A stretch of 64,000 nucleotides of DNA from Allobosea sp. LC85 (GTDB lineage Bacteria; Pseudomonadota; Alphaproteobacteria; Rhizobiales; Beijerinckiaceae), in assembly GCF_000735605.1 (NCBI RefSeq), contig NZ_JPKG01000027.1, forward strand, positions 248,001 to 312,000, in the 5' to 3' direction. Numbering within the stretch: position 1 is the stretch's first letter; each line of letters begins with the position of its first letter. The notes under the pieces are model-generated. The model was not told the DNA's origin. It searched no databases and saw nothing but the letters and a program-made list of their open reading frames with translations. Both the position numbers and the translations under genes were made by a program. Shown here in pieces: positions 8,662 through 18,050 of this stretch.

Positions 8662-8677
8662 ATTGGTGTATACCAAT
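8662..8677. promoter_or_regulatory. Operator O2 of the GntR regulon
   Basis: ATTGGTGTATACCAAT is the exact reverse complement of the palindrome in front of the frlB-like gene. On the minus strand TTGACA (8679-8684) lies one base upstream, so the palindrome occupies the spacer of the promoter of the lone binding-protein gene. A repressor here would block RNA polymerase. Confidence 0.85.
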
Positions 8678-8953
8678 CTGTCAATTCATGATTTGCGAGC
8701 TGTTCGGGTGTCATGTCCGGCCTGTTCTGACGATGCCTGGCCGGAGGAACGAGGCAAGAGGCAAGAGGCGAGGGATCATAACGCGTCCCTGAAATCTGCT
8801 GGAAGAGAATGATTGCCTCGGCAACCAACGGCCTCGAGCAAGATTATTTCTCCGCCCAGACTCCGCGGTGTTCCCGGCCCGGGAGCGAAGCCGGCTGAGG
8901 GCAGGGACGGCCACTCTCCCATCCCACCCTCCAATCCTCCTCCCGAGACATCC

Positions 8954-8990
8954 TTGACAGCGCTGCATCACTTGAATGGTATATACCAAT
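8954..8990 (+). promoter_or_regulatory. Promoter of the Rid-FAD-SDR-ABC operon with operator O3
   Basis: TTGACA at 8954-8959 is followed after exactly 17 nt by TGGTAT (8977-8982) as the likely -10 hexamer. The palindrome AATGGTATATACCAAT (8975-8990) covers that -10 and differs from the other two operators by one base in the left arm. This arrangement fits repression by the nearby GntR protein. A Shine-Dalgarno AAGGAGA follows at 9067-9073. Confidence 0.82.
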
Positions 8991-9079
8991 CTTGCTGGCT
9001 TTGAGCCGGCGAGGTGAGTGACCGACCTGCGGCGAGCCCCGTCGCCTTCCCACCGACTGCGCCTTCAAGGAGAAGCCCT

Positions 9080-9508
9080 GTGAGCGAGATCATCAAAGTC
9101 AAATCCGGGAGCAAATACGAGGAGCTGAACAGCTATTCGCGCGTGGTGGTCGCCGGCGACATGATCTTCGTCTCCAATACGGCCGGACGGAATTACAAGA
9201 CGCGCGCCATCGCCAGTGATGCCCGGGGCCAGGCCGAGCAGGCCTTCAGCAATATCGAGGGCGCGCTCGCGGCGGTCGACGCCGCGCTGAAGGACGTGGT
9301 CGCAATCAAGGTGTTCGTGCCGAACATCGCCGACATGGAAGAAGTCAACGAAGTGGTCGGCCGCAAGTTCAGGGGTATCGACCCCGCCAATACCACGACC
9401 TGCACGCCGCTCGGCCAGCCCGAATTGAAGGTCGAGTTCGAGGTCACCGCCTATAAGCGCCGCAACCCCGGCGAAGCCGAAAAGCGGATCAGCGTCGACC
9501 TCTCCTGA
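9080..9508 (+). CDS. Rid-family (YjgF/L-PSP) protein
   Basis: A 142-residue Rid-family trimer-forming protein. YSRVVVAGDMIFVSNTAG, QAEQAFSNIEGALAAVDAALKDVVAIKVFV and LKVEFEVTAYKRR follow the family fold. I chose the GTG that follows AAGGAGA with normal spacing; the ATG 66 nt earlier adds residues unlike the family. The segment that in RidA reads PAR-T, with the Arg needed for imine hydrolysis, reads PANTTT here, so true 2-aminoacrylate deaminase activity is doubtful and a Rid4-7-type role is more likely. It is the first gene of the operon under O3 and lies just upstream of an amine-oxidase-like flavoprotein. Confidence 0.88.
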   Translation: MSEIIKVKSGSKYEELNSYSRVVVAGDMIFVSNTAGRNYKTRAIASDARGQAEQAFSNIEGALAAVDAALKDVVAIKVFVPNIADMEEVNEVVGRKFRGIDPANTTTCTPLGQPELKVEFEVTAYKRRNPGEAEKRISVDLS

Positions 9509-9522
9509 GCCGAGGCGCTGCC

Positions 9523-10680
9523 ATGCCGGATGTCGTTATCGTCGGAGGCGGGATCAGCGGCGTCGCGGCCGCTTACGAGATCGCCCGCGCCGGCCATTCC
9601 GTGACGCTGGTCGAAGCGCGCCGCCTGGCGTCGATGGCCTCGGGCTGGACACTCGGCGGCGTCCGGCAATCCGGGCGCGACCCGGCCGAACTTCCGCTCG
9701 CCAAGGCCGCGGTTGAACGCTGGAGCGGGCTCGATACGGAACTCGATGCCGCGACGGGCTATCGCCGACGCGGCAATCTCCGCCTCGCCCGTACCGAGGC
9801 GGAAACCGAGACGATCCGCGAACTGGTGGCGCAGCAGCGGCAGCTCGGTCTCGAGATCGACTATCTGCCTGACAACGCTGCGATCCGTGCCATTGCGCCG
9901 GCGATCGGCCCGTCGATCCTTGCGGCCTCCTTCTGCCCCGGCGACGGCCATGCCGACCCGGTCCTGGCCGTGCGCGCCTTTGCGGCAGCGGCGTCCCGTC
10001 ACGGCGCCATCATCCGCGAGGATGTGGCGGTCCGCGCATTGACGTGCTCAGGCTCCAGAGTCACCGGTGTCGAGACGATGAGCGGCGAGGTGGTTCCGGC
10101 CGACCGGGTGATCGTTGCAACCGGCATCCACGCGCCCGAATTGCTGCAGCCGCTCGGACTTGCATTACCGCTGATGGTGAAGCTCGTCTGCGTGATGCAG
10201 AGCGTGCCGCTGCCGCCGCTGTTCGAGCAGGTTTTCGGCGTCGCCAATGCCGATGCCGCGGGCCGGCAGGAGATCGACGGGCGCCTGCGCGTCACCACCG
10301 GCATCGGCGACTGGCCGCATGAGCCGCGCTCCTGGACGTCGGATGCCCTTGCGCCGCGCGCCTCCGATATCGCGACGCTGATCGCGCGGGTCACGCAGGT
10401 GCTGCCGGCGTTCGCCGATGCCGGGATCGCGCGGCTCTGGGGCGGACTGATCGACCTGACGCCCGATGCCCTGCCGGCAATCGACGCCCATACCGGCATC
10501 GAGGGGCTGATCATTGCCGCCGGCTTCTCCGGGCATGGGTTCGGCATCGGCCCGGTCACGGGCGAGATCCTGGCCGATCTCGCCCTGTCGCGGCAGCCGC
10601 GCTTCGATCTTGCGCCCTTCAGGCTGGATCGGTTTGCCGGCGCCACGAAACGCGATGCCGAACCGACCCTGCACGGCTAG
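9523..10680 (+). CDS. FAD-dependent oxidoreductase (DAO family), second copy
   Basis: A 385-residue flavoprotein with the N-terminal Rossmann motif VVIVGGGISGVAAAYEIA at residues 4-21, GWTLGGVRQSGRD near residue 45, and the C-terminal signatures LWGGLIDLTPDALPAI and AAGFSGHGFGIGP. It shares the superfamily and several motifs with the flavoprotein at 5597-6919 but is shorter and clearly diverged, so it is not a recent duplicate. The gene begins 14 nt after the Rid gene and is followed 12 nt later by the SDR. It most likely oxidises an imported amino acid or secondary amine; the substrate is not visible. Confidence 0.88.
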   Translation: MPDVVIVGGGISGVAAAYEIARAGHSVTLVEARRLASMASGWTLGGVRQSGRDPAELPLAKAAVERWSGLDTELDAATGYRRRGNLRLARTEAETETIRELVAQQRQLGLEIDYLPDNAAIRAIAPAIGPSILAASFCPGDGHADPVLAVRAFAAAASRHGAIIREDVAVRALTCSGSRVTGVETMSGEVVPADRVIVATGIHAPELLQPLGLALPLMVKLVCVMQSVPLPPLFEQVFGVANADAAGRQEIDGRLRVTTGIGDWPHEPRSWTSDALAPRASDIATLIARVTQVLPAFADAGIARLWGGLIDLTPDALPAIDAHTGIEGLIIAAGFSGHGFGIGPVTGEILADLALSRQPRFDLAPFRLDRFAGATKRDAEPTLHG

Positions 10681-10692
10681 AGGACGCCCGAC

Positions 10693-11406
10693 ATGCTTGC
10701 CCCCGATGGACGCGTGATCCTGATTTCCGGCGCCAATCGCGGGATCGGCCGCGCTATCGCCGAGGTGCTCCATGCGGAGGGCTACAGCCTGAGCCTGGGT
10801 GGGCGCGACCTCGCCTCGCTGAAGGCGATGAGTGCTGGCTGGGATGCCGCGCCTGTCCACATCGCCCGCTATGATGCGCGCGACTGGGCCAGCCAGCGCG
10901 CCTGGGTCGATGCCGCCGCTGCCCGCTTCGGGCGGATCGACGGGCTCGTCAACAATGCCGGCATGCATAGCGCGATGACGCTGCGCATGCCGGACGAGGC
11001 TGAGCTCGACGCGATCTGGGCGGTGAACTGCAAGGGGCCGCTCAACCTGATCCATTGTGCCTTGCCGCATCTGGAGGCGAGCGGGGCGGGGCGCATCGTC
11101 AATGTCTCCTCGATGTCGGGCAAGCGGGTGCGCAACGACCACATCGCCTACAACATGACCAAGCATGCGATGATCGCGCTGAACCATGCAGCGCGGCGCA
11201 TCGCCTGGGACAAGGGCGTTCGCGCGACCGCGCTTTGCCCCTCCTTCGTGCGGACCGACATGACCGCAGCCAGCACGGCACTCCCGCCCGACGCAATGAC
11301 GCAACCGGAGGATCTGGCACGGCTGGTTGCCACCATGATCGCGCTGCCCAACAATGCTGCCATCGCAGAATTGCTGGTCAATTGCAGGCTGGAGGATACG
11401 CTCTAG
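10693..11406 (+). CDS. Short-chain dehydrogenase/reductase (SDR)
   Basis: A 237-residue classical SDR. SGANRGIGRAIAEVL near residues 11-25 is the cofactor loop (usual form TGxxxGIG), LVNNAG near residue 88 is the NNAG motif, IVNVSSMSG near residue 132 supplies the catalytic Ser, and YNMTK near residue 150 supplies the Tyr and Lys of the YxxxK pair. It would oxidise or reduce a hydroxyl/carbonyl group with NAD(P). It sits inside the ABC-transporter operon directly after the second flavoprotein, so it probably acts on the same catabolic substrate. The substrate is unknown. Confidence 0.88.
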   Translation: MLAPDGRVILISGANRGIGRAIAEVLHAEGYSLSLGGRDLASLKAMSAGWDAAPVHIARYDARDWASQRAWVDAAAARFGRIDGLVNNAGMHSAMTLRMPDEAELDAIWAVNCKGPLNLIHCALPHLEASGAGRIVNVSSMSGKRVRNDHIAYNMTKHAMIALNHAARRIAWDKGVRATALCPSFVRTDMTAASTALPPDAMTQPEDLARLVATMIALPNNAAIAELLVNCRLEDTL

Positions 11407-11524
11407 GCGCAGGTTCCAAGACAGGGACAGGACGGGCCAGGATCCCACGGGATCACCGCCCTGCCCCGATATCACCGGCGTGAAACCCGGGATCGTCGAC
11501 ATCCAAGAAAAGAAGGGAACAGCA

Positions 11525-13078
11525 ATGAAACGAACCGGTTCAATCCTCGCCGCCATGCTGGCGAGCGCGCTCATGGCAAGCCCGGCGCTGGCCCAGAAGA
11601 CGGTCCTGACCGTCGGCATGCAGAGCGCCGATGCCGGCGTGCTCGACCCGCATCTGAACTCCGGCACGCCTGGCAAGGCGATGCTGCAATGGATGTTCAA
11701 CGGCCTGGTCCGCATCAAGCCGGGCGAGCTCTCGCCCGAATTCATGGAGCCCGATCTCGCGGAGAGCTGGACCGCCTCGGCCGACGGCAAGGAATGGACG
11801 TTCAAGCTGCGCCAGGGCGTGCAGTGCCACCACGGTTATGGCGAATTCACCTCCGAGGACGCGGTCTATTCGCTGAACCGCGCCGCGACCAAGGAAAGCT
11901 CCGCCTTCTCGTCGGATTACGGCGCCTTCGACAAGGTCGAGGCCCCCGACAAATACACGGTGAAGATCACGCTGAAACAGGCAGTCCCGAGCCTGCTCGG
12001 CATCGTCATGAACTACCATGGCGGCAACATGATCTGTAAGAAGGCGGCCGAGGAACTGGGCAAGGACGGCTTCGCCAAGAAGCCGGTCGGCACCGGCCCG
12101 TTCATGTTCTCCGAATATGTCCCGCAGCAATACGCCAAGCTCGTCGCCAACCCGAACTATTTCCGCGGCAAGCCGAAGCTGACCGAGATCCTCTACCGCT
12201 TCATCCCCTCCGATTCCTCGCGCGACCTCGCCTTCCAGTCCGGCGAACTCGACATGATGCTCGGCCGGCAGGAGCAGGCCTGGGTCGACCGCATGAACGC
12301 CTTGCCCGGCGTCAAGGTCGTGGCAATGGGGCCGGCCGAGATGTCGGTGCTCCACCTCAACACCAGTCAGCCGCCGCTCGACAATCTCAAGGTCCGCCAG
12401 GCAATCGCGCATGCCATCGACCGCAATGCGATCTGGCAGTTCCGCGGCAAGAACATTTCGCGCCCGAGCGTCTCGGTGGTGCCGTCAGGCTATCTCGGCA
12501 CTGACGAGAAGGCCCCGCTGCTGCCCTTCGATCTGGCAAAGTCAAAGGCCTTGCTGGCCGAGGCCGGGTTCCCGAACGGCGTGACGATCAAGGCGATCAA
12601 CACCACGCTGCCTTCGATGCTGAGCTTCACTGAGGCTGTGCAGGCGCTGCTGAAGCGCGCGGGTATCACACTCGAGATCCAGCCGGTCGAGCACGCGACC
12701 TTCCACCAGCAGATCCGCCAGGATCTGTCGCAGGTGGTACATTTCCAGGCCGCGCGCTTCCCGGTTGCCGACGTCTATCTCTCGCAGTTCTTCCACTCGC
12801 GCGCGATCGTGAAGACGCCGACGGCAGTGACCAATTTCTCGCATTGCAAGGTTGCCGATGCCGAGATCGACCAGGCCCGCTCCGAGACCGACAAGGCAAA
12901 GCAGCTGGCGCTCTGGAAGACGGCACAGGGGAAGATCATCGCGGAGGTCTGCGCCGTGCCGGTCAACGAGATGATGCAGCTCTGGGCCTATAAGGACAGC
13001 CTCGATCTCGGCTACGAGCTCAGGGCCTCGCTCAATCTCGGCCCGCCGGTCCTGGAAACCACGCGTTTCACCAAGTGA
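11525..13078 (+). CDS. ABC transporter substrate-binding protein (SBP_bac_5)
   Basis: A 517-residue DppA/OppA-type periplasmic protein. The start MKRTGSILAAMLASAL with cleavage after SPALA is a clean Sec signal, and GAAGGGA precedes the ATG; a longer open frame upstream has no such support. Signatures include PDLAESWTASADGKEWTFKLR, FTSEDAVYSLNRA, KKPVGTGPFMFSEY and LDNLKVRQAIAHAIDR. It is followed by two permeases and a double ATPase, so the transporter is complete. The ligand is probably a peptide-like or glycated amine given the operon partners. Confidence 0.92.
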   Translation: MKRTGSILAAMLASALMASPALAQKTVLTVGMQSADAGVLDPHLNSGTPGKAMLQWMFNGLVRIKPGELSPEFMEPDLAESWTASADGKEWTFKLRQGVQCHHGYGEFTSEDAVYSLNRAATKESSAFSSDYGAFDKVEAPDKYTVKITLKQAVPSLLGIVMNYHGGNMICKKAAEELGKDGFAKKPVGTGPFMFSEYVPQQYAKLVANPNYFRGKPKLTEILYRFIPSDSSRDLAFQSGELDMMLGRQEQAWVDRMNALPGVKVVAMGPAEMSVLHLNTSQPPLDNLKVRQAIAHAIDRNAIWQFRGKNISRPSVSVVPSGYLGTDEKAPLLPFDLAKSKALLAEAGFPNGVTIKAINTTLPSMLSFTEAVQALLKRAGITLEIQPVEHATFHQQIRQDLSQVVHFQAARFPVADVYLSQFFHSRAIVKTPTAVTNFSHCKVADAEIDQARSETDKAKQLALWKTAQGKIIAEVCAVPVNEMMQLWAYKDSLDLGYELRASLNLGPPVLETTRFTK

Positions 13079-13088
13079 TCGTCTCGGT

Positions 13089-13116
13089 CCGGGGATGCGG
13101 ATCTTCGTCTCCCCGG
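13089..13116 (+). terminator. Intra-operon hairpin between binding protein and permease genes
   Basis: CCGGGGA pairs perfectly with TCCCCGG around a 14-nt loop just after the binding-protein stop. There is no T-run, so it more likely stabilises the upstream mRNA or attenuates read-through than terminates fully. Such stems are common between binding-protein and permease genes, where more binding protein is needed. Confidence 0.45.
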
Positions 13117-13267
13117 ATACATCGAAGCGCAGAGCCCGGCACCAGCAGAGGCCTCGGCGCTCGATACTGCATCCCGCTGCTTCTGTCGGGATGATGGTTG
13201 TGGTTCCGCGCGAGGCAATCCAGCCTCCCGCTTCCGGGATCTTCCTTATGTCAGGCATGGCGGCAGC

Positions 13268-14206
13268 ATGAGCGCCTTCCTCGTCAAACGCCTCGGCTTC
13301 GCAGTCGTCACGCTCTGGGCCGTACTCTCACTCGTCTTCGTCGTTGTCCGGATCGTGCCGGGCGATCCGGCGCAGGTCATCCTCGGCGACCAGGCGGACG
13401 CGACCGCGATCGCCGCGATGCGCACACGGCTCGGGCTCGATGCGCCGATCGCCGTGCAATACTGGACCTTCCTGTCCGGCGCACTCAGGGGCGATTGGGG
13501 CGTTTCGCTCGTGACCGGCCGTCCGGTGATCCAGGAGATCCTCGCCGTCCTGCCCTGGACGATCGAGCTGACCATCGTCTCGATGGCGATCGGCATCGTC
13601 ATCGGGGTGCCGCTCGGCGTCTGGGCGGCGATCAACCGCAACCGGATGCCTGACTATGTCACCCGGATCGCCTCGCTGCTCGGCCTATCCTTCCCGCCCT
13701 TCGTCTCGGCGATCATCCTGCTGATCGTCTTCGCGATCATGCTGCGCTGGTTCCCGGTGATCAGCGCCGGCCAGGGCTCTGCCTCCGCCTGGTTCCAGGC
13801 CATGGCGTTGCCGGCGCTCAATCTCGGCCTGATCATGGCCGCCTACATCACCCGCGTCGCCCGCTCCGCGATGCTTGAAGTGATGCAGGAGGATTATGTC
13901 CGCAGCGCCCGCGCCAAGGGTGTGCCCTGGCGCGTCGTCGTCTGGCGGCATGCCCTGCGCAACGCGCTGATCCCGATCATCACCATCGTCGGGCTCTATC
14001 TCGGCATCCTGATCGGCAATTCGGTGCTGACCGAGATCGTCTTCAACCGGCCCGGGCTGGGCAAGCTCATTGTCGGAGCGCTGAACCAGCGCGACTACAC
14101 GATGCTGCAGGGCATGATGGTGATCTACACGTTGATCGTCGTGCTGGTGAACATCGCGACCGACCTGACCTATGCCCTCGCCGACCCCAGGGTGAAGCTG
14201 TCATGA
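13268..14206 (+). CDS. ABC transporter permease, DppB type
   Basis: A 312-residue inner-membrane permease. The N-terminal helix MSAFLVKRLGFAVVTLWAVL is followed by VVRIVPGDPAQVILG, typical of DppB/OppB. The EAA loop reads EDYVRSARAKGVPWRVVVWRHALRNALIP near residues 213-240 and contacts the ATPase. Five to six hydrophobic segments can be seen. It ends with a 4-nt overlap with the next permease gene (ATGA). It works with the binding protein upstream and the fused ATPase downstream. Confidence 0.92.
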   Translation: MSAFLVKRLGFAVVTLWAVLSLVFVVVRIVPGDPAQVILGDQADATAIAAMRTRLGLDAPIAVQYWTFLSGALRGDWGVSLVTGRPVIQEILAVLPWTIELTIVSMAIGIVIGVPLGVWAAINRNRMPDYVTRIASLLGLSFPPFVSAIILLIVFAIMLRWFPVISAGQGSASAWFQAMALPALNLGLIMAAYITRVARSAMLEVMQEDYVRSARAKGVPWRVVVWRHALRNALIPIITIVGLYLGILIGNSVLTEIVFNRPGLGKLIVGALNQRDYTMLQGMMVIYTLIVVLVNIATDLTYALADPRVKLS

Positions 14207-15093
14207 GCGCCTCCGTCCATGATGCCGCGCCGGTGGCCCCGCCGCGGTTGCGCTGGCTCAAGGCGACGATCAGCGCCTTCAATGCCAACAAGACCTCCTG
14301 GGTCGGGCTCGTCATCGTCGTTGCGGTGATCCTTGCCGCCGTGCTGGCGCCGGTGATCGCGCCGCATGATCCGCTGGAGCAGAACATCCTGTCGCGGCTG
14401 CAGCCGCCGCATGAGAACTACTATCTTGGCACCGATTATTTCGGGCGCGACATCCTCTCGCGCCTGCTCTACGGCGCCCGGATCTCGCTGGTGATCGGCA
14501 TTGCGTCGACCGTCATCGCGATGCTTGCCGGTTCGCTGATCGGCATCCTCGCGGGCTGGTATGGCGGACGTTTCGACGTGGTCGTGATGCAGGCAATGGA
14601 TATCCTGCTCGCTTTCCCCTCGCTGATCCTCGGGCTGATCCTGGTCGCCATGCTCGGCCCCTCGATGGAGAACATCACCATCGCGATCGCGCTGACGTCG
14701 ATCCCCTCCTTTGCACGGATCGCCCGCGCGCCGACCATCTCGGTAAAGGAGCGCGACTATATCGAAGCTGGCCGCGCGCTCGCCTTCTCCGATGCGCGGA
14801 TCATGGCCCGGCACATCCTGCCCAATATCTTCCCCGAAATCCTGGTGATGGCCTCGCTCTGGCTCGCCAACGCGATCCGGACCGAAGCCTCGCTCGCCTT
14901 CATCGGGCTTGGCGTCAAACCGCCGGTTGCGACCTGGGGCGGCATGATCCGCGAGGGCTTCGAGAACATCCTCGACAGCTACTGGCTGGTGCTGGCGCCG
15001 AGCCTCGCCATCCTGATCATCGTCTTCGCACTCAACATCCTCGGCGACGGTCTGCGCGATGCCATCGATCCCAAGCTGAAGGGCGAGCGATGA
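14203..15093 (+). CDS. ABC transporter permease, DppC type
   Basis: A 296-residue permease of the DppC/OppC group. An N-terminal transmembrane helix ([25 protein letters not shown]) precedes the typical [22 protein letters not shown] segment and four or five more helices. The EAA loop is [27 protein letters not shown]. It overlaps the DppB-type gene by 4 nt and the ATPase gene by 4 nt, so the three are translationally coupled and made in fixed ratio. Confidence 0.92.
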   Translation: MSASVHDAAPVAPPRLRWLKATISAFNANKTSWVGLVIVVAVILAAVLAPVIAPHDPLEQNILSRLQPPHENYYLGTDYFGRDILSRLLYGARISLVIGIASTVIAMLAGSLIGILAGWYGGRFDVVVMQAMDILLAFPSLILGLILVAMLGPSMENITIAIALTSIPSFARIARAPTISVKERDYIEAGRALAFSDARIMARHILPNIFPEILVMASLWLANAIRTEASLAFIGLGVKPPVATWGGMIREGFENILDSYWLVLAPSLAILIIVFALNILGDGLRDAIDPKLKGER

Positions 15094-16904
15094 GCGCACC
15101 GGTCCTTTCCGTCCAGAACCTGCAGACCGCCTTCCGCATTGGCGGGCAATGGCGCTGGGCCGTCGAAGATCTCAGCTTCGACGTCGCACCGGGGCAGACG
15201 GTTGCGATCGTCGGCGAATCCGGCTCCGGCAAGAGCGTCACCGCGCTTTCGATCATGCGGCTGGTCTCGGCTGCCAACGGCCGGATCGAAGGCAGGATCG
15301 CGCTTGAGGGGCGCGACCTGCTGGCGCTGCCGGAAGAGGAGATGCGCAAGGTTCGCGGCAATGATGTCGCGATGATCTTCCAGGAACCGATGACGAGCCT
15401 GAACCCGGTGCTCACCGTCGGATTCCAGATTGCCGAGGTGCTGCGCTACCATCGTGGGCTCGACAGGGCGGCAGCCGAGGCCGAGGCGTTGCGGATGCTG
15501 GAACGGGTGCGGATCCCCTCCGCGAAGGCCCGCTTCAGCAATTACCCGCACCAGCTCTCCGGTGGCATGCGCCAGCGCGTGATGATCGCGACGGCGCTCG
15601 CCTGCAAGCCAAAGCTCCTGATCGCCGACGAGCCGACGACGGCGCTCGACGTCACGATCCAGGCGCAGATCCTTGAGCTGATCAAGACGCTGCAGGACGA
15701 AGAGGGCATGTCCGTTCTGTTCATCACCCATGACATGGGCGTCGTCGCCGAGATTGCCGACCGAGTCGTGGTGATGTGGAAGGGCCGCAAGCTCGAGGAC
15801 GCGCCCTCGGCGCAGGTCTTCAATTCGCCCGTCCACGGCTACACCAAGGCGTTGCTCGCCGCCGTGCCCAGGCTCGGCGACATGCTGGGGCACGGTCTCC
15901 CGTTGCGCTTTCCCCGGATCGACCCGGACAATGGCGAGGTGCGTGGCCAGCCGGTCGAAGCGGCGGATACGGTCAAGGCAGGTGAGGCGCCGCTGCTCGA
16001 GGTCTCAGGGCTGACGACGCGCTTCGGCATTCGCGGCGGCGTGCTCGGGCGGCTGCGTGGCCGGGTGCATGCGGTCGAGGATGTCTCCTTCACCTTGCAG
16101 CGTGGCGAAACGCTCGCCCTGGTCGGTGAATCCGGCTGCGGCAAGTCGACGACCGGCCGTTCGATCCTGCGGCTGATCGAGCCTTCGGCGGGCACGGTGC
16201 GCTTCGGTGGCCGCGACGTCACCAAGCTCGGCAAGGCCGATCTGCTCGATGTTCGCCGCAGCATGCAGATGATCTTCCAGGACCCCTTCGCCAGCCTGAA
16301 CCCACGCAAGAGCGTCGGCAGCGCGCTGGCGGAGCCGATCCTGGTCCATGGCCTCGCCAAGGGCACTGAAGCGCAGGAGCGCGTCGCGGACCTCTTGCGC
16401 CGGGTCGGGTTGGCGCCCGAGATGGGGGTGCGCTTCCCGCATGAATTCTCCGGTGGCCAGCGCCAGCGTATCGCGATTGCACGCGCGCTGGCACTCTCGC
16501 CCAAGCTGGTTGTGGCGGATGAGGCGGTCTCGGCGCTCGACGTCTCGGTGAAGGCGCAGGTGCTCAATCTGATGCTCGACCTGCAGGCCGAGTTCGGCCT
16601 CGCCTACCTCTTCATTTCGCATGACATGGCCGTGGTCGAACGCGTCAGCCACCGGGTCGCGGTGATGTATCTCGGCGAGATCGTCGAGCTCGGCCCACGC
16701 GAAGCCGTGTTCTCCGACCCGCAGCATCCCTACACACGCAAGCTGCTCTCGGCGGTGCCGGTGCCGGATCCGGCCCGGCGCAGCCTGCGCCGCGAACTTG
16801 CGGTGGACGAGATCCCCAGCCCGATCCGCACCCTGGACTGGTCTGCGCCAAGGCAAACGCTGGTGGAGACGGCTCCCGGCCATTTCGTCAGGCAGGCATT
16901 GTGA
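15090..16904 (+). CDS. Fused double ATP-binding protein of a peptide-type ABC transporter (DppD-DppF fusion)
   Basis: A 604-residue protein with two complete ABC ATPase domains, equal to DppD and DppF joined. Domain 1 has Walker [13 protein letters not shown], signature LSGGMRQRV and Walker [14 protein letters not shown]. Domain 2, from about residue 305, has [13 protein letters not shown], signature FSGGQRQRI and Walker [14 protein letters not shown], and ends with an oligopeptide/dipeptide C-terminal tail. All catalytic motifs look intact, so both sites should hydrolyse ATP. Such fusions are common in Hyphomicrobiales. It is the last gene of the operon and is followed by a repeat copy. Confidence 0.93.
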   Translation: MSAPVLSVQNLQTAFRIGGQWRWAVEDLSFDVAPGQTVAIVGESGSGKSVTALSIMRLVSAANGRIEGRIALEGRDLLALPEEEMRKVRGNDVAMIFQEPMTSLNPVLTVGFQIAEVLRYHRGLDRAAAEAEALRMLERVRIPSAKARFSNYPHQLSGGMRQRVMIATALACKPKLLIADEPTTALDVTIQAQILELIKTLQDEEGMSVLFITHDMGVVAEIADRVVVMWKGRKLEDAPSAQVFNSPVHGYTKALLAAVPRLGDMLGHGLPLRFPRIDPDNGEVRGQPVEAADTVKAGEAPLLEVSGLTTRFGIRGGVLGRLRGRVHAVEDVSFTLQRGETLALVGESGCGKSTTGRSILRLIEPSAGTVRFGGRDVTKLGKADLLDVRRSMQMIFQDPFASLNPRKSVGSALAEPILVHGLAKGTEAQERVADLLRRVGLAPEMGVRFPHEFSGGQRQRIAIARALALSPKLVVADEAVSALDVSVKAQVLNLMLDLQAEFGLAYLFISHDMAVVERVSHRVAVMYLGEIVELGPREAVFSDPQHPYTRKLLSAVPVPDPARRSLRRELAVDEIPSPIRTLDWSAPRQTLVETAPGHFVRQAL

Positions 16905-16978
16905 AGCGATTCGTGCGCGGCAGGCGCGCCAATTGGCGTTGCGGAGAAGGCCCTGGGTGAGCGGACAGCGGGCCTAAC

Positions 16979-17056
16979 GCATCGGCCCGAAAAGTGCATT
17001 GCGGTTTTCGGGCCGATGCAAACACAAAAAGGTTAGCTCATCCGGTCCGATGAGCT
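16979..17056. repeat. Interspersed double-hairpin repeat, copy C (shortened)
   Basis: This copy keeps GCATCGGCCCGAAAA...TTTTCGGGCCGATGC as a first stem without the AAA bulge of the other copies. The second stem is shorter: AGCTCATC pairs with GATGAGCT around CGGTCC. The edge CTAG contains the TAG stop of the minus-strand lipoprotein gene. It lies between two convergent genes. Confidence 0.82.
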
Positions 17057-17936
17057 AGCCCTGTGGGCTAGGGTTATGCCGACCTGCGCGTTCGGTCTGT
17101 GCTGATGCCGCGGTCTTTGCCTTGCTGCCGCCCTTGAGCATGTTCCAGCTGTTGGGCTGGCTGACGCTGCGCTTGAGATAAGCGATCGTTGCCGCCGCTT
17201 CTGTCGGACTCTGGTCCTGTTGCGCCAGCGCTTCCGCTTCGCCAAATCTGCCCTGCAGCCCGAGCACCAGAACGAGGTTCTGCCGGATTCGTGCGTCAGC
17301 CCGGTTGGAGTTCGCAGCCTCGCGCAGCACGCGCTCGGCCTCCGGCAAGCGCTTGGACAGCGCGAGCGACAGGCCGAGATTGGACATCACCGTGGGCTCG
17401 CCGGGAGCGAGCTTGAGGGCAGTCTCATAGATCTGCTGGGCGCGGGCATGTTCGCCAAGCTGGTCGGCGACGGTGCCTTGTGCCGACAGGATGCGCCAGT
17501 CGGGCCGTTCCGGCGAATGGGCACGCGAGAGCACCTCGTCCGCTTCCTTGTAGCGGCCGTTATCGGCCAGCGAACGACCATAGGCACCGAGCATTTCGCG
17601 ATCGTCGCTGTGCACGAGCACCGCGTTCTGCAGAACGGCGAGGGCCTGTGCGTTCTGGTCGAGCGCCCGCAGCGCGCGGGCATAATAGAAAGCGGAATTC
17701 CGGTCCTTCTGGTTCGCGTCGTAGCGCTTGCCCCATTGGTCGGCCTCGGCGCGCCATTCGGCGGGCCCGCGTGGCTGGGTCGGAGCGGACCTGCCGATGG
17801 AGCCGGTAACGTCGCCGATCCCGCCGCGGCCCTGGCAGCCGGCCAGCGCGAGCGAGGCGAGGCACAGCACTGCCAACAGGCCGCCGCGGGAGGCCGCAGC
17901 CGAACGATACGTGACTGCTGGGAAGCAGCGGGACAT
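17055..17936 (-). CDS. TPR-repeat lipoprotein
   Basis: A 293-residue protein with a lipoprotein signal peptide: positively charged start, hydrophobic GGLLAVLCLASLALA and the lipobox LAGC at about residues 31-34. From residue 80 on come tetratricopeptide repeats (NSAFYYARALRALDQNAQALAVLQNAV, ILSAQGTVADQLGEHARAQQIYETALKLAPGEPTVMSNLGLSLALS and others). It resembles TadD-like proteins of Flp pilus systems, but no tad genes are nearby, so the partner is unknown. It probably acts as an envelope scaffold. The stop codon lies inside repeat copy C. Confidence 0.82.
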   Translation of the reverse strand: MSRCFPAVTYRSAAASRGGLLAVLCLASLALAGCQGRGGIGDVTGSIGRSAPTQPRGPAEWRAEADQWGKRYDANQKDRNSAFYYARALRALDQNAQALAVLQNAVLVHSDDREMLGAYGRSLADNGRYKEADEVLSRAHSPERPDWRILSAQGTVADQLGEHARAQQIYETALKLAPGEPTVMSNLGLSLALSKRLPEAERVLREAANSNRADARIRQNLVLVLGLQGRFGEAEALAQQDQSPTEAAATIAYLKRSVSQPNSWNMLKGGSKAKTAASAQTERAGRHNPSPQG

Positions 17937-18050
17937 GGGCCGGATTGCCTTGCCACGAGAGAGAACTGGTCGTTCTGGTGGTAAAACGTTAACCCTAATG
18001 CTTCCTTAACTGGCCTCGCCGATTACCCTCTCCAACAGGTCCCTTCAGCC

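Noticed and set aside
10165..11805. A 546-codon minus-strand frame
   Set aside because: It runs antisense through the second flavoprotein, SDR and binding-protein start, all of which have clear motifs.
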